Shown: positions 46,701 to 55,688, numbered from the stretch's first letter. The stretch is DNA of 64,000 bases from CALMEH01 sp031409875 (GCA_031409875.1 JANNYB010000026.1:1-64000), one strand, 5' to 3'. Numbers and translations: made by a program. Notes: a model not told the origin generated them from the letters alone.

Positions 46701-49700
46701 CCCGTAATATCAGGCACGGTTGAATTATTGCGATTGGCGGAAATTATCGAACTGCGAATTGTCGTCGCGCCGCCTGCGCCGTAAAAACCGCCCGCGCTAT
46801 TTGTTCCGGCGGCTTGATTGTCGGCAATCGTCGAATTGCTGATGCTCATCGTGCCGTTGTTCCAAATTCCGCCGCCGTTGTTGTTGCCGCCGTTTTTGAC
46901 GTTGCCCGAAATGGTTGAATTGACAATATTTAGCGTTCCTTCATTGTGGATTCCGCCGCCGCTCGAAGTTGAAGAGTTAGCAGTATTGGCGGAAATTGTG
47001 CTGTTAATCAGCGTCAAATTACTGTCGGAAGTTATAAATAATCCGCCGCCTGTTCCGGCTTGGTTGCCCGTGATGTGTGTGTTGGTCAAAGTTACGCTGA
47101 CACCCGAATTGGCGTTGATTGCGCCGCCGCCGAAAGTTCCCGCGTCGCCGCCCGTAATTGTCAGATTGCTCAAATTAACGGTTCTGCCGTTGCCGTTGAG
47201 ATTAAAAACTCGGTGCGTTGCGCCAATAGAATTTCGCCGCACGGTCAACAATTTCGCGCTTTTGCCGTTAATCGTCAAAGTTTTATTGATGACCAGATCG
47301 CGGAAACCGTTCGCGTTTTGCAGCGTGATGATTTGCGGTGAATCGAACAGCGGCGACGCAAAAACAATCGTGTCGCCTTGATTGGCGGCAATAATTGCCT
47401 CACGCAAACTGCAATCGGCATCGCACATTCCGTCATTCGTATCCGCCGTTTTTGTAACAGTCAGCGAAATCGGCGAGTTAGTCGAAATCGTTACGGTCGC
47501 CACATTTGAATCAACTGCGCCGTCGTTCGCCTTGTATGTGAACGAATCGCCGCCGACAAAACCGTTATTCGGCGTGTATGTAAAACTGCCGTTCGCATTA
47601 AACGTCAGCGTTCCGTGCGTCGGATTCGTTACTAAAATTGCCGTCAGCGAATCGCCGTTCGCGTCCGTGTCGTTGCCCAAAACTCCCGGCGCAACAACGG
47701 TCAAAGCAAAATTTAGCGGAGTCGAATACGCATTATTTCCCGCTGTCGGCGCGTTGTTGACGATGGAAAGCGTAACGGTTGCAATATTTGAATCGGCTAA
47801 ACCGTCATTCGTTTTATAAGTGAACGAATCGCTGCCGATGTAATTTGCGGTCGGCGTGTAAATAAATGAACCGTCGGCGTTAAAAACCAAAGTTCCGTGC
47901 GTTGGATTTGAAACTAAAATCGCGGTCAACATGCCGCCTTCGGTATCGGTATCGTTGCCGAGAACGTCCGGCGCATTGACCGTCAGCGCAATATTTTTGC
48001 CCGTCGAGTATGAATCTAATCCGGCAATCGGCGCGAGATTTTGCACTTCAAACGCGCCGATGTCCGCGCCGTCCGAAGCGTTGGCAAACTGCGGAAAATC
48101 AATCAGGCGCAGGTTTCCGCGTTGATCGGTCGTCAAACCGAAACGATTTCCGCTGTCAATTGCGGGAGAAATAAGTTGCAAACGATGTGTCGGAGTTGCG
48201 CCGCCGTAATTGCCGAGCGCGTCAATCGAAGGATTGAGAATCGAAGTGCTAGTCCCGATTTGGTCGCCCGCGCCGATAAATCCGGTTGCCGTGCCGCCGT
48301 TGCCGATGAGATTGTAACCGCTCGAAATAAATGTGCCGCCGACATCCGGCGTGCTGGAATTTGTGCGTCCGGCGGCAATAATTGAACTGCGAACCGTCGT
48401 TGTGCCGCCCGTTTGCAGAACGCCGTCCACGCCGCCCGTGCTGCCTGCGTCGTTGTCGGCAATCGTCGAATTTGAAATCGTCGTCGTGCCGTTCGTCCAA
48501 ATTCCGCCGCTGCTGTTCGTGTTTTCGGCAACATTACCGGAAATTGTCGAGTTGATGACATTGAGCGTTCCGGCGTTGAAAATTCCGCCACCGCCGCGCA
48601 CAAAACCCGAAATATTGTTGTTCGCAACCGTGCTGTTGACCAACGTCAGCGAACTATTTTCAAAGACGGAAATTCCGCCGCCGCCGTTGATGGCAATCGT
48701 GCTGCTCGCGCCGTTTTCGGTAATTACGCAATCAACAACCGTCAAATTCGCGCCTTCGCTGATGCTGATGCCCGCGCCGCTTGCCGTTACTGCGCGTCCG
48801 TCGCGGATAATCATTCCTCTAATTGTGGCATTTACGCCGCTTCCGAAAACATTAAAAACTCGAAATGACGCTCCCGTTAAATCGCGTCGAACCGTCAAAA
48901 GATTCGCGCCTCTGCCGTTAATCGTGATGCTTTTGTTGATAAAAATACCTTGCTCATTGAAATCGTCCGACAAAGTGAGCGTTTGCGGCGTATCAAAAAG
49001 CGGTGAAACAAACTCGACCGTATCGCCCGGATTTGCCGTCGCAATCGCTTCGCGCAAAGAACAATCGGTATTGCAAACGCCGTCGTCGGTATCATTTAAT
49101 TTCGTTACGACTCGCGCATTTTCCCCAACAACTGTCAGCGTTACGGTTACAATATTCGAGTTTTGTGCGCCGCCGTTGGTTGCTCGATAAGTGAACGAAT
49201 CAATGCCGGAAAAATTCGCGTTCGGCACATAAATAAAACCGCCGTTCGCGTTAAAAGCGAGATTACCGTTAGTCGGATTGGTAATTTTCACCGCCGTCAA
49301 CGCGCCGCCGTCATATTGGACATCGTTGGCAAGAACGCCGTTTGCGGCAACCGTGATCGAATTATTGCGAACGACTGTGTAAAAATCAGCAACGGCAAGC
49401 GGCGGTTGGCTTTGCAATTCAAACGCGCCGATGTCAGTTCCGTTGCCGTTGGTGTTTGGAATTGCCGGATTATCAATTATACGAGGCAAGCCGCGTTGAT
49501 CGGTTGTAACGAGAAAATTAAAACCTCTATCAATTGCCGGAGAATTGTCTTGCAAGCGATGCGTCGGAGTTCGTCCGCCGTTGTTGGTCAGCGGATTAAA
49601 TAACGGATCAAGCGGCATTGCGCTCGTGCCGAGTTGGTCGCCCGCGCCGTTGAATCCGGTCGCTGTGCCGACGATGCCGACGAGATTGTAACCATTTGAA

Positions 49701-49759
49701 GCAAACACGCCGACGACATCCGGCACGGTCGAAACCGTTTGATTTTTGGCGATAATCGA
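43754..49759 (-). pseudogene. Giant CSLREA-repeat surface protein, 5' end cut off by the mobile element
   Basis: About 2000 codons remain in frame. There are four CSLREA modules (for example DGVCNTDCSLREAIATANPG), each followed by parallel-beta-helix-like repeats rich in GGGI, TISNSTIADN and SSIIAANRNN, and ending in QRGxLR/DGADIGAFE. Three cadherin/Ig-like units carry VLGNDTD. The C-terminus has a putative-Ig domain (LPPGLTLNSTTGILSGMPTT) and a carboxypeptidase-regulatory-like domain. The open frame starts in mid-module: TSIIAKNQTVSTVPD aligns with the end of a helix unit, and TAA (49766-49768) precedes it. So the signal peptide and N-terminus lie beyond the element. No RBS precedes the GTG at 49726. 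Probably inactive. Confidence 0.85.
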
Positions 49760-49785
49760 TGTAAATTATCAGATTATTCTCTAAA

Positions 49786-49805
49786 CGGGACATAGCGGGA
49801 CATAG
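49786..49805. repeat. Direct repeat CGGGACATAG x2 near the element end
   Basis: Two adjacent copies of a 10-mer 26 bases inside the proposed right end, then a related CGGG at about 49811. The position suits transposase-binding end sites. The remaining 49806-50017 holds no gene; GAGTT-ACGGC-AACTC at about 49852 is a small inverted repeat. Confidence 0.5.
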
Positions 49806-50017
49806 AAAGCGGGCGTGCGGACAAACTACGATAAATGAAAGAGTTACGGCAACTCTTTTAAAATCATTCATTTGCAGTTATTTTTCTAAACGGAATTCGT
49901 TTTTGAGCTACATTTTCACATCTTTTTATAAACAAGATAGATTGGAGCGGAATTGGGGAAGTTGCGTGATACGCCGTGTCAGCATCCTTTGGACTCGCAA
50001 ATCTTCACCGTTTCCGC

Positions 50018-50218
50018 CTAAGATTTTTTTGAGATGATAATTAGCTTTCCTAAGTCTGTTTTTGCTACGACCATTGAGCCATTTGTTAGCATTTCACGCG
50101 CTTTTGTTTCTATTGCCGCCCTCCAATTCATTTCGGCAATAAAGTCGGCACGTTGCTGACGAATTTCTTCATCGGTTGGCAGACGTGCAGGCTGATTGTA
50201 TATTTCCGGCTTATTCAT
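50018..50218 (-). CDS. Small hypothetical protein, last gene before the element end
   Basis: 66 aa from ATG 50218 (MNKPEIYNQPARLPTDEEIR), highly charged, probably helical then a short beta end (VVAKTDLGKLIIISKKS). Not recognised. Its upstream region holds the six-copy TCCWACGGWAAT iteron array, so it is likely under its own control rather than part of the early operon. Confidence 0.5.
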   Translation of the reverse strand: MNKPEIYNQPARLPTDEEIRQQRADFIAEMNWRAAIETKAREMLTNGSMVVAKTDLGKLIIISKKS

Positions 50219-50238
50219 AATCACTTAAACCCTTTAAA

Positions 50239-50397
50239 TCCAACGGAAATCCTACGGTAATTCCAACGGAAATAAAAAAAATCCTACGGTAATGCTTTAA
50301 GTCTTTAGAAACTCGCAAGTTACGCTAAATCTTTTAAACTCTATCACTTAATCCTACGGAAATGCAATGGAGCAAAAAAACTGCATCCTACGGAAAT
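50239..50397. repeat. Iteron array A: six TCCWACGGWAAT copies
   Basis: Same-orientation copies start at 50239, 50250, 50262, 50282, 50352 and 50386 (steps 11, 12, 20, 70, 34). All match TCCWACGGWAAT exactly. The array ends 21 bases from the start codon of the 66-aa gene. Steps match array B at 61072 almost exactly. Confidence 0.85.
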
Positions 50398-50445
50398 TTG
50401 TTTAAAATCAACACTTTAAAAGATTTAGCGTGATTTGCGCGGATT

Positions 50446-50739
50446 TTACCGTTCGGAAAATACGGCTTCAGCCGTTCGCGGGGAAAGCCAAATACATTCG
50501 GTTCGTTTGCCGCCGCCTAAAATGAGAGCTTCTTTATCGAATCTCAGCCAGCCTTTTGCCTCGAATAATTCTTGATAGATTTCCGACGGATAACCGCTCA
50601 AGACAACAAAGCCTTTTAAGCCGTAAAGCAATTCAGCAAACTCACGATGCTTATCATCGGTCATTTCGTGTGAATATGCCTTTTTAGTCGTTCGCGTTGA
50701 GAACAGATACGGCGGATCAAGATAAAATAAAGTGTCCGG
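50446..50739 (-). pseudogene. 3' fragment of a Dam-type (D12) adenine methyltransferase
   Basis: The frame, opened after TAG at 50740-50742, reads PDTLFYLDPPYLFSTRTTKK, then YSHEMTDDKHREFAELLYGL and LSGYPSEIYQELFE. The DPPY catalytic motif and what follows match the C-terminal third of D12-class N6-adenine methylases. The AdoMet-binding N-terminus (about 150 residues) is missing. Upstream sequence is fused out of frame to another small gene (50661-50834). It is a deletion remnant and cannot be active. Confidence 0.75.
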
Positions 50740-50834
50740 CTAAGTGCATCAACACTCATCAGCGTCAATATTTCGTCGCCATCCGACATATAAATAACGC
50801 CTTCACAAATAAAATTTTCAGCTACATTTTTCAT
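50661..50834 (-). CDS. 57-aa chimeric ORF over the deletion junction
   Basis: ATG 50834 has TAGGA eight bases upstream. The first about 34 residues (MKNVAENFICEGVIYMSDGD ...) look like a real N-terminus. The rest is out-of-frame methylase DNA (RRICSQRERLKRH), so this is probably a truncated gene. Not recognised. Confidence 0.4.
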   Translation of the reverse strand: MKNVAENFICEGVIYMSDGDEILTLMSVDALSRTLYFILIRRICSQRERLKRHIHTK

Positions 50835-50841
50835 ACATTTC

Positions 50842-50976
50842 CTACTTTCTGGGTTTCTTTTTCGCTTTCCAAAGTTCTAAACACCGCTTGTTGCAAAATC
50901 GTTTGCCAGCGTAATAAATAAATTGTTCGCACCAATCTGCGAAGCGTTTTCTTTTGCAGTATGTGCATTTATCCAT
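50842..50976 (-). CDS. 44-aa zinc-finger-like protein
   Basis: MDKCTYCKRKRFADWCEQFI, then GKRFCNKRCLELW and a Lys-rich tail. Cys pattern C-x2-C ... C ... C-x3-C suits one small zinc site. It starts five bases after the Gp37/Gp68 stop and is followed directly by the next ORF, so it fits the operon. Too short for routine ORF lists. Confidence 0.55.
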   Translation of the reverse strand: MDKCTYCKRKRFADWCEQFIYYAGKRFCNKRCLELWKAKKKPRK

Positions 50977-50981
50977 ATTTT

Positions 50982-51776
50982 TTAGTTTTGTGCGATTGGC
51001 ATCTCGTCCCAAGTTCTGCCATCAAGAAGCCGTCCTGATTTCTTTTTATTTACGCCACCCCATTGTTTGAAGAAAAATGGAATGCCGGAAGCAAGGCATT
51101 GGTTGCGAAGAAATCGCGCCCATTCCGGGTGCATCGGTCGGGCGTTTGGACCCGATTCACCTCCGGCAACAACCCAATCAATAGTTTTGATTCCGCGTTG
51201 TTTGAGAACGGCTTTTGCTATTTCCTGCAACGCTCGAATAGTTTTCTCGGTCGGATTATTATGACGGCACATTGAAAAACTCGGCAGATATTTAGACAAA
51301 TCAATCGAACTGAGAAGCGGTTCAAGACTGAGCCAATGAACTTTTGCGTTGTGTTTTAGCAGTTCGTCAATGCGCCACAAATAATCTTCGTTCTCGACCG
51401 ACGTTCCAAGCCAAACATTCGGGTAGCCTTCGCCCCAATCGGACGGCAGACAATCGCCGATGCGCTCCGGTTCTTTGGTCAAAATTTGATAAGTGTGCGG
51501 CGTGTCGCGGATGATTTGCCACGCTTCATCGCGCCACGCATCGGCTTCTTTGATGAAAAAATCTGACCACGAACAGGTGAAAACCATTCGCGGTTCTTTC
51601 CATTTGAGCGGATCGTAAAAGGTCGTTTTCGAGCGCACCACAACATTCGGATTTTGCCCGTATCGCAATTTGTCCCGGAACATATAACAATTTTTACAGC
51701 CCGGACTTTTCTTGTGGCAACCGTGCCAAGGATTCCACGATGCCTGCGTCCATTCGATATTACTTGTTTCAGCCAT
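50982..51776 (-). CDS. Phage Gp37/Gp68 family protein (DUF5131)
   Basis: 264 aa. Typical opening SNIEWTQASWNPWHGCHKKS, then PGCKNCYMFRDKLR, VFTCSWSDFF, TYQILTKEPERI, VWLGTSVENEDYLWRIDELL and VVAGGESGPNARPMHPEWAR. Cys20, Cys27 and Cys30 (C-x6-C-x2-C) resemble an Fe-S site of a radical-SAM-like protein; the classic spacing is C-x3-C-x2-C. Common in phages, biochemistry unknown. RBS TGGAG; the start overlaps the upstream gene by eight bases. Confidence 0.88.
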   Translation of the reverse strand: MAETSNIEWTQASWNPWHGCHKKSPGCKNCYMFRDKLRYGQNPNVVVRSKTTFYDPLKWKEPRMVFTCSWSDFFIKEADAWRDEAWQIIRDTPHTYQILTKEPERIGDCLPSDWGEGYPNVWLGTSVENEDYLWRIDELLKHNAKVHWLSLEPLLSSIDLSKYLPSFSMCRHNNPTEKTIRALQEIAKAVLKQRGIKTIDWVVAGGESGPNARPMHPEWARFLRNQCLASGIPFFFKQWGGVNKKKSGRLLDGRTWDEMPIAQN

Positions 51777-52047
51777 TTTGTTGCTCCAGTTTATTTTTCA
51801 ATCGAGTGTAATTACCTTTATAAGTTGTGATGCTTCGCTCTAAATGTTGCCGCTTGGCACGTTCTTCGTAATACCATTTGCGGAATTTTTCTTTTTCCTC
51901 AAAAAGCTGGTTGTAATTTTTCGCCATCGTTTCGGTCGCGTCGGCGATGCGCTGAAGACAACCGATTTTAATATCATCGTTTGTCAAACTTTCACGATTA
52001 TCCAAATTCCACGATTGTCTTGAAATATCCTTATGACTTTTACTCAT
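51769..52047 (-). CDS. Coiled-coil hypothetical protein
   Basis: 92 aa. The middle and end (IADATETMAKNYNQLFEEKE, RAKRQHLERSITTYKGNYTR) predict a long coiled coil. RBS GAGGAG overlapping the previous stop. Not recognised. Confidence 0.6.
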   Translation of the reverse strand: MSKSHKDISRQSWNLDNRESLTNDDIKIGCLQRIADATETMAKNYNQLFEEKEKFRKWYYEERAKRQHLERSITTYKGNYTRLKNKLEQQNG

Positions 52048-52307
52048 TTTCTCCTCACTAAATAAAATTTTCTTCGCGGAACTGATTTTTCAAATTCGGT
52101 CATTTCAGGTTTCCGCACAACACAAATCAATTCTTCAAACGGGACTAAAAATGAACTTTGCAACCAATCGGGCGAATCGGCGCGAAGCCATTCTTTTGAA
52201 CTCCAAGACCAAACCAAATCATTCGGCTTCACGCGCTCCATCGCGCCGAGAACGGCATAGCCGGACGGCACATTTTCGAGAGCTTCATTTCGGTAATTTC
52301 GCGCCAT
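52044..52307 (-). CDS. Hypothetical phage protein
   Basis: 87 aa from ATG 52307 (MARNYRNEALENVPSGYAVL), which follows the previous stop as TGAAATG; an ATG at 52334 would add nine residues. Contains DLVWSWSSKEWLRADSPDWL, a Trp-rich stretch. Not recognised. Confidence 0.55.
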   Translation of the reverse strand: MARNYRNEALENVPSGYAVLGAMERVKPNDLVWSWSSKEWLRADSPDWLQSSFLVPFEELICVVRKPEMTEFEKSVPRRKFYLVRRK

Positions 52308-52308
52308 T

Positions 52309-52473
52309 TCAAATTTTCTTTTTTCTGACAGCATAACGGCTCGTTACAACGCGAAAACCGTCCTCAAATTCAACTAATACAGAATTCATTTTGCCGCGCA
52401 CCAAAACTCGGCACGGTTCATCTTTGCGCTCCGGCAAGCGGACACGCCAAAACCAAACGTGGTCAAGAATCAT
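52309..52473 (-). CDS. 54-aa hypothetical protein
   Basis: MILDHVWFWRVRLPERKDEP, then a short beta-rich segment ending VVTSRYAVRKKKI, an SH3-like look. GGGGAAG lies directly before ATG 52473. Unknown. Confidence 0.5.
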   Translation of the reverse strand: MILDHVWFWRVRLPERKDEPCRVLVRGKMNSVLVEFEDGFRVVTSRYAVRKKKI

Positions 52474-52732
52474 AACTTCCCCACGCGACACCAACTAAAA
52501 ATAGCGCAAGTTCGTGCTGTCTGCTGATTACTAGAATTTCAAATCCCTTATCCGAAAGCTGAAGTTCAATAAATATCCCCTCATTAATAAGTAGTTCCTG
52601 CTGTTGATTAAATATTTCCACAAATGTTTCTAATCTGTCGGCTTTGTGATTCTTCACCGGAAAGGGAATCAAATAACATTTAGCCTTATTTTCACGCTTT
52701 AATTCATCTATTTCTCGCTCTGAAAAACTCAT
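52463..52732 (-). CDS. Hypothetical phage protein
   Basis: 89 aa from ATG 52732, preceded by GGAGGTG and overlapping the exonuclease stop as ATGA. MSFSEREIDELKRENKAKCY then a domain ending LALFLVGVAWG. Not recognised. The longer upstream frame is the shadow of the neighbouring gene. Confidence 0.55.
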   Translation of the reverse strand: MSFSEREIDELKRENKAKCYLIPFPVKNHKADRLETFVEIFNQQQELLINEGIFIELQLSDKGFEILVISRQHELALFLVGVAWGSYDS

Positions 52733-53328
52733 ATAATTTTCACCTCCGGCGATGGTTTGCGGATTGGGATTTCTTCGTTTGTTTGCGGGTGTTTCAGACT
52801 GCCTTGATTGATGATTCGTTCGAGCAGTCGGCGCGTCATTTCGACATCGGCGAGGCAATAATCGAGGACTTTGCCGCGCCGTCCTTCTTGCCAGTCAATC
52901 GGCGCGGTTGCGCCGTCGCCGGTTTTGCGGATGCGGCAGTTGGCATAAGCAAAATTGTCCAGATTTAACCCGCCGTGCGTTTTGTAGTCGTATTCCAAAG
53001 GAAGTCTAAGACTGAGCCAAATCTGCTCCAAAATGTCATAACTTTTTGCTTCCGGCAAACTCACGCCGTTTGCCAACAAAATATGGTCGTCAAAGCGACG
53101 ATTGTTGAAGCCGACGACACAATCGGTTTCGCGGACGAGCGATTCAAAAGCCGATAAATTGTCCTTTAAGAAAATCCTTGTCCGTCCGATTTTTAAATCG
53201 TGGACTCCGATACAAGCAATTCCCATATTCTCGAAGTCGTGAAAACCGTCGCAGTATTTTATGTTCGGCTTTCGCGTTTTGTTTCTGCCCAAAATAGCTT
53301 TTTCAATTTCAATGTCGTAGATAATCAT
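52729..53328 (-). CDS. DEDD-type 3'-5' exonuclease-like protein
   Basis: 199 aa from ATG 53328. Exonuclease motifs: IYDIEIEK (Asp and Glu of motif I, residues 4 and 6), VVGFNNRRFDDHI (motif II Asp) and VLDYCLADVEMTRRL (motif III Tyr and Asp), the DEDDy pattern of RNase H-fold exonucleases. It probably trims DNA during element replication or recombination. It overlaps the end of the methyltransferase gene by 20 bases. Similar stand-alone proteins occur in phages. Confidence 0.7.
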   Translation of the reverse strand: MIIYDIEIEKAILGRNKTRKPNIKYCDGFHDFENMGIACIGVHDLKIGRTRIFLKDNLSAFESLVRETDCVVGFNNRRFDDHILLANGVSLPEAKSYDILEQIWLSLRLPLEYDYKTHGGLNLDNFAYANCRIRKTGDGATAPIDWQEGRRGKVLDYCLADVEMTRRLLERIINQGSLKHPQTNEEIPIRKPSPEVKII

Positions 53329-54091
53329 AATTTTTATCAAATTCTAAAATTTGTTTCCCAATAAATTCGGCGATTGCCGGCACAACTGCATTTCCTGTGC
53401 TAACGGTGAATTGTTCAAGAAGTTTATTAACGGCGCGGTCAGAAAGTTGGGCGGGAAACCCATCATCCAACAATAAATCGCCGGGTATGCGCGGATACGA
53501 ACGCCCAACACTTTCAAGATATACTGTGTCGAGCGTTGGCTTTTGGTCTGTTTTAAGGCATTCAAAGCTACTTTCAGAGAACATCGTTTTTTCTTCCAAT
53601 CGGTTGCTGTTATCGTAGGCAACCACAAATAGTCTTTTTCTCTCTGACGGATAACCGAAATCGGATGCGTGTAGAGTTTGCCATTCCGCATCAAACCCGA
53701 TTGAGGCAAAGTCTGCAAGCACTCGGTCGAGTCCGAATGAAGCAAGCCTTGCGACGTTTTCAACGAATGCGTAACTCGGTCGTAACTCCCGAATGATTCT
53801 GAACATTTGCCGCCACAAACCGCTCTGCTCACCGTCCAATCCGGTCTGATTGTTGGCTGTGATGCTGATGTTTTGACACGGAAATCCGCCGCAAATAACG
53901 TCAACTGTTTTGAGTTGTTTTCGTCCGACATTTCTAACATCATCAAATTTCTCTGTCTGCGGAAAGTAATAATCTAAAAAATACTCTCGTTTGAAGCGGT
54001 CAAATTCGACCTGCCAAACGATTTCAAAACCTGCGCTTTGCAAACCCAAATCCATCGCGCCGCAACCTGTAAAAAGTGAACCGACTTTCAT
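53309..54091 (-). CDS. C5-cytosine DNA methyltransferase
   Basis: 260 aa. Motifs in order: GSLFTGCGAMDLGLQSAGFE (I), GGFPCQNIS with nucleophile Cys72 (IV), FVENV (VI), QTLHASDFGYPSERKRLFVV (VIII) and GNAVVPAIAEFI (X). The region between VIII and X is only about 70 residues, so the target-recognition domain is short. It converts a specific cytosine to 5-methylcytosine, probably to protect element DNA. No partner nuclease nearby. RBS AAGGAG. Confidence 0.93.
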   Translation of the reverse strand: MKVGSLFTGCGAMDLGLQSAGFEIVWQVEFDRFKREYFLDYYFPQTEKFDDVRNVGRKQLKTVDVICGGFPCQNISITANNQTGLDGEQSGLWRQMFRIIRELRPSYAFVENVARLASFGLDRVLADFASIGFDAEWQTLHASDFGYPSERKRLFVVAYDNSNRLEEKTMFSESSFECLKTDQKPTLDTVYLESVGRSYPRIPGDLLLDDGFPAQLSDRAVNKLLEQFTVSTGNAVVPAIAEFIGKQILEFDKNYDYLRH

Positions 54092-54102
54092 TTCGTTTCT
54101 CC

Positions 54103-54726
54103 TTATCGGTCAATTTGTAATTTTCTTTTTATAATCGGGATATGCTTCGCGGTTTCTTTGCGTCCGGTTTGTTTGCCTTGCGCCTTCAAATCTTTGTGCG
54201 CTGCCGAGTTCAGCAAAAGCATCATCAGTGGATGCGCTTTTTTGAATCTCAGCGCGGAAATATCTGCCGGAAAACCTCTTTTTGTCAGAAACTCGGTTTG
54301 ATATTCTTCACTCCAGTCAAGAAATTCGAGAAGTTTCCGAAGCGTGTAAATTTGCTCGTCGCTGGCGCGTTCGGCAGAAAGATAAACAACATTGTCCGCG
54401 CCGGTTTCGACAATGCCGACGATTGCGCTCGGTGGCGGTTTGGGCGTGATTTGGGGCGTTTTCGGGGTTTCTCCGGTTAAGTGCTTCATTTCGGCTAAAA
54501 CGAGTCCGATTTGCTTGTCGGTGAGCGTTTTGGTCGAATCGAGTTTTTTTAATCCGAGAAGATTCGCAATCCAAACAAGGCGTTCTTCCCGAACGGTTTC
54601 CTTATCTTCAAAGTGCAAATCGGGGCGCATTTTCTTCCACAAAATATTCAACGCGCCGTAGGCTTTGGAGCGCGATTGCGACGACATTGAATAGCTGTTA
54701 TATGTTCTTTGATTAGTTGTCGGCAT
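54103..54726 (-). CDS. GemA-like (Mu gp16, DUF1018) protein
   Basis: 207 aa from ATG 54726 with GGAG upstream. The N-terminal helical half (SKAYGALNILWKKMRPDLHF, LTDKQIGLVLAEMKHLTG) and the C-terminal part (SDEQIYTLRKLLEFLDWSEE, FLTKRGFPADISALRFKKAH) agree with the GemA/gp16 layout of Mu-type phages, where it influences host gene expression and DNA topology. The likeness is moderate. Its place downstream of the MuB-type gene fits. Confidence 0.55.
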   Translation of the reverse strand: MPTTNQRTYNSYSMSSQSRSKAYGALNILWKKMRPDLHFEDKETVREERLVWIANLLGLKKLDSTKTLTDKQIGLVLAEMKHLTGETPKTPQITPKPPPSAIVGIVETGADNVVYLSAERASDEQIYTLRKLLEFLDWSEEYQTEFLTKRGFPADISALRFKKAHPLMMLLLNSAAHKDLKAQGKQTGRKETAKHIPIIKRKLQIDR

Positions 54727-55111
54727 TGTCTTTCTCCGTGATGCCTTGATGCCAACTCGATCCGAATAAGGCTTCAATTTCTTCTGCTAACTTACCCGCC
54801 GCGATATTTGCGTTTTCCCTTGCATCAAGCGCACGATAATATTCCCAAATAGCGTCTTTGACACTCAGCAAAGCAATGAGCGCAGTTTCCTTATTCGTGG
54901 TTTGCGGTATCTCAAGTTCGGCTTCAGTTAAAACTACACAACCTTCTAATTCTCCTGAACCATCGTCCGCAAGACGCTCTGATTTACCCACAAATCCAAT
55001 ATCCGTCGAGAATATCGCGCCGCATTTTTCGTTGGAACAATTTGCCATAAATTCGACAGGTAAATTGCCGTCGAATTGTTTTAGTGTTTCAATCAATTCG
55101 TTATTTTTCAT
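54713..55111 (-). CDS. Hypothetical phage protein
   Basis: 132 aa. MKNNELIETLKQFDGNLPVE (a short motif also seen in phage proteins of unknown role), CSNEKCGAIFSTDI as a possible metal-binding pair, and an acidic helical C-terminus. RBS GGAGGAG. Overlaps its neighbours on both sides. Confidence 0.55.
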   Translation of the reverse strand: MKNNELIETLKQFDGNLPVEFMANCSNEKCGAIFSTDIGFVGKSERLADDGSGELEGCVVLTEAELEIPQTTNKETALIALLSVKDAIWEYYRALDARENANIAAGKLAEEIEALFGSSWHQGITEKDNADN

Positions 55112-55350
55112 TTTTTTTCTCCTCCGTGATAATCGTTGGCAATTTTGATTATTTGCTTGGCAAGTTCTATCGGAAGCCGACTAAAGGCTGCTTTAAGTTC
55201 GTTGTCTTGCACTACCAAACTGCCGATGACCATTCCGCTATCCGTCTGGCATTCCTTAACAATTTGCTCTAAAGAGGCTTTTTGGTTGAGCGTCAAACTT
55301 ATAACCACCTGTGCCTTAAGTTTGCTCGTTTTTGCTTCTATTTCCGACAT
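55108..55350 (-). CDS. Hypothetical phage protein
   Basis: 80 aa. SLTLNQKASLEQIVKECQTD, LPIELAKQIIKIANDYHG. AAGGTG precedes the ATG. Not recognised. Confidence 0.5.
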   Translation of the reverse strand: MSEIEAKTSKLKAQVVISLTLNQKASLEQIVKECQTDSGMVIGSLVVQDNELKAAFSRLPIELAKQIIKIANDYHGGEKK

Positions 55351-55361
55351 ATATTTTCACC

Positions 55362-55688
55362 TTATAACTTCACATCGCTTCCAATTCTTTCGGATACTAT
55401 ATTGAATTTCCGTCTAACGGCTTCGGCTAAATCAATGTCGAGCCGAGTGGCAAGCAAATCTAAATAAATGACTGTATCGGCAAGTTCGTGGCTGATGTCT
55501 TGTTGGTTGATGTCTTCGCCTCGAAGCCGTTTTTTCAACAAATTGCAAAGTTCGCCAAGTTCGCCGGTCGCTGCCATTGCCCAATCAGACGGCGACCAAT
55601 CGTTGATTGAATGTTTAAATGAATTTTCGCATCGCTCTACGTTTGCTGTTCGTAACTCTTGAAATGTTAAAATTTGATTTTCTATCAT
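55362..55688 (-). CDS. MazG-like nucleotide pyrophosphohydrolase
   Basis: 108 aa from ATG 55688. MazG fold motif: ATGELGELCNLLKKRLRG, then DISHELADTVIYLDLLATRL gives the E-x2-E ... E-x2-D metal-binding set. It probably hydrolyses nucleoside triphosphates or (d)NTP analogues, as phage MazG proteins do. The upstream extension to 55748 is not protein-like. RBS weak. Confidence 0.78.
   Translation of the reverse strand: MIENQILTFQELRTANVERCENSFKHSINDWSPSDWAMAATGELGELCNLLKKRLRGEDINQQDISHELADTVIYLDLLATRLDIDLAEAVRRKFNIVSERIGSDVKL

Noticed and set aside
46080..47381. Long Pro/Val-rich plus-strand frames (234 and 187 aa, others nearby) opposite the CSLREA gene
   Set aside because: They are antisense shadows of a repetitive gene: composition mirrors the repeats and there are no RBSs.
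49608..49871. 87-aa minus-strand ORF spanning the element border
   Set aside because: It joins element-end sequence to the wrong frame of the CSLREA gene; no RBS.
50239..50397. Iteron array considered as a CRISPR array
   Set aside because: Units are only 12 bp, spacing is irregular and there is no spacer-sized unique sequence or cas gene.
54103..55688. Mor/C-type late activator or lysis genes expected after gemA
   Set aside because: None of the small products here has a Mor-like HTH or a holin-like helix pair; the genes were left as hypothetical.
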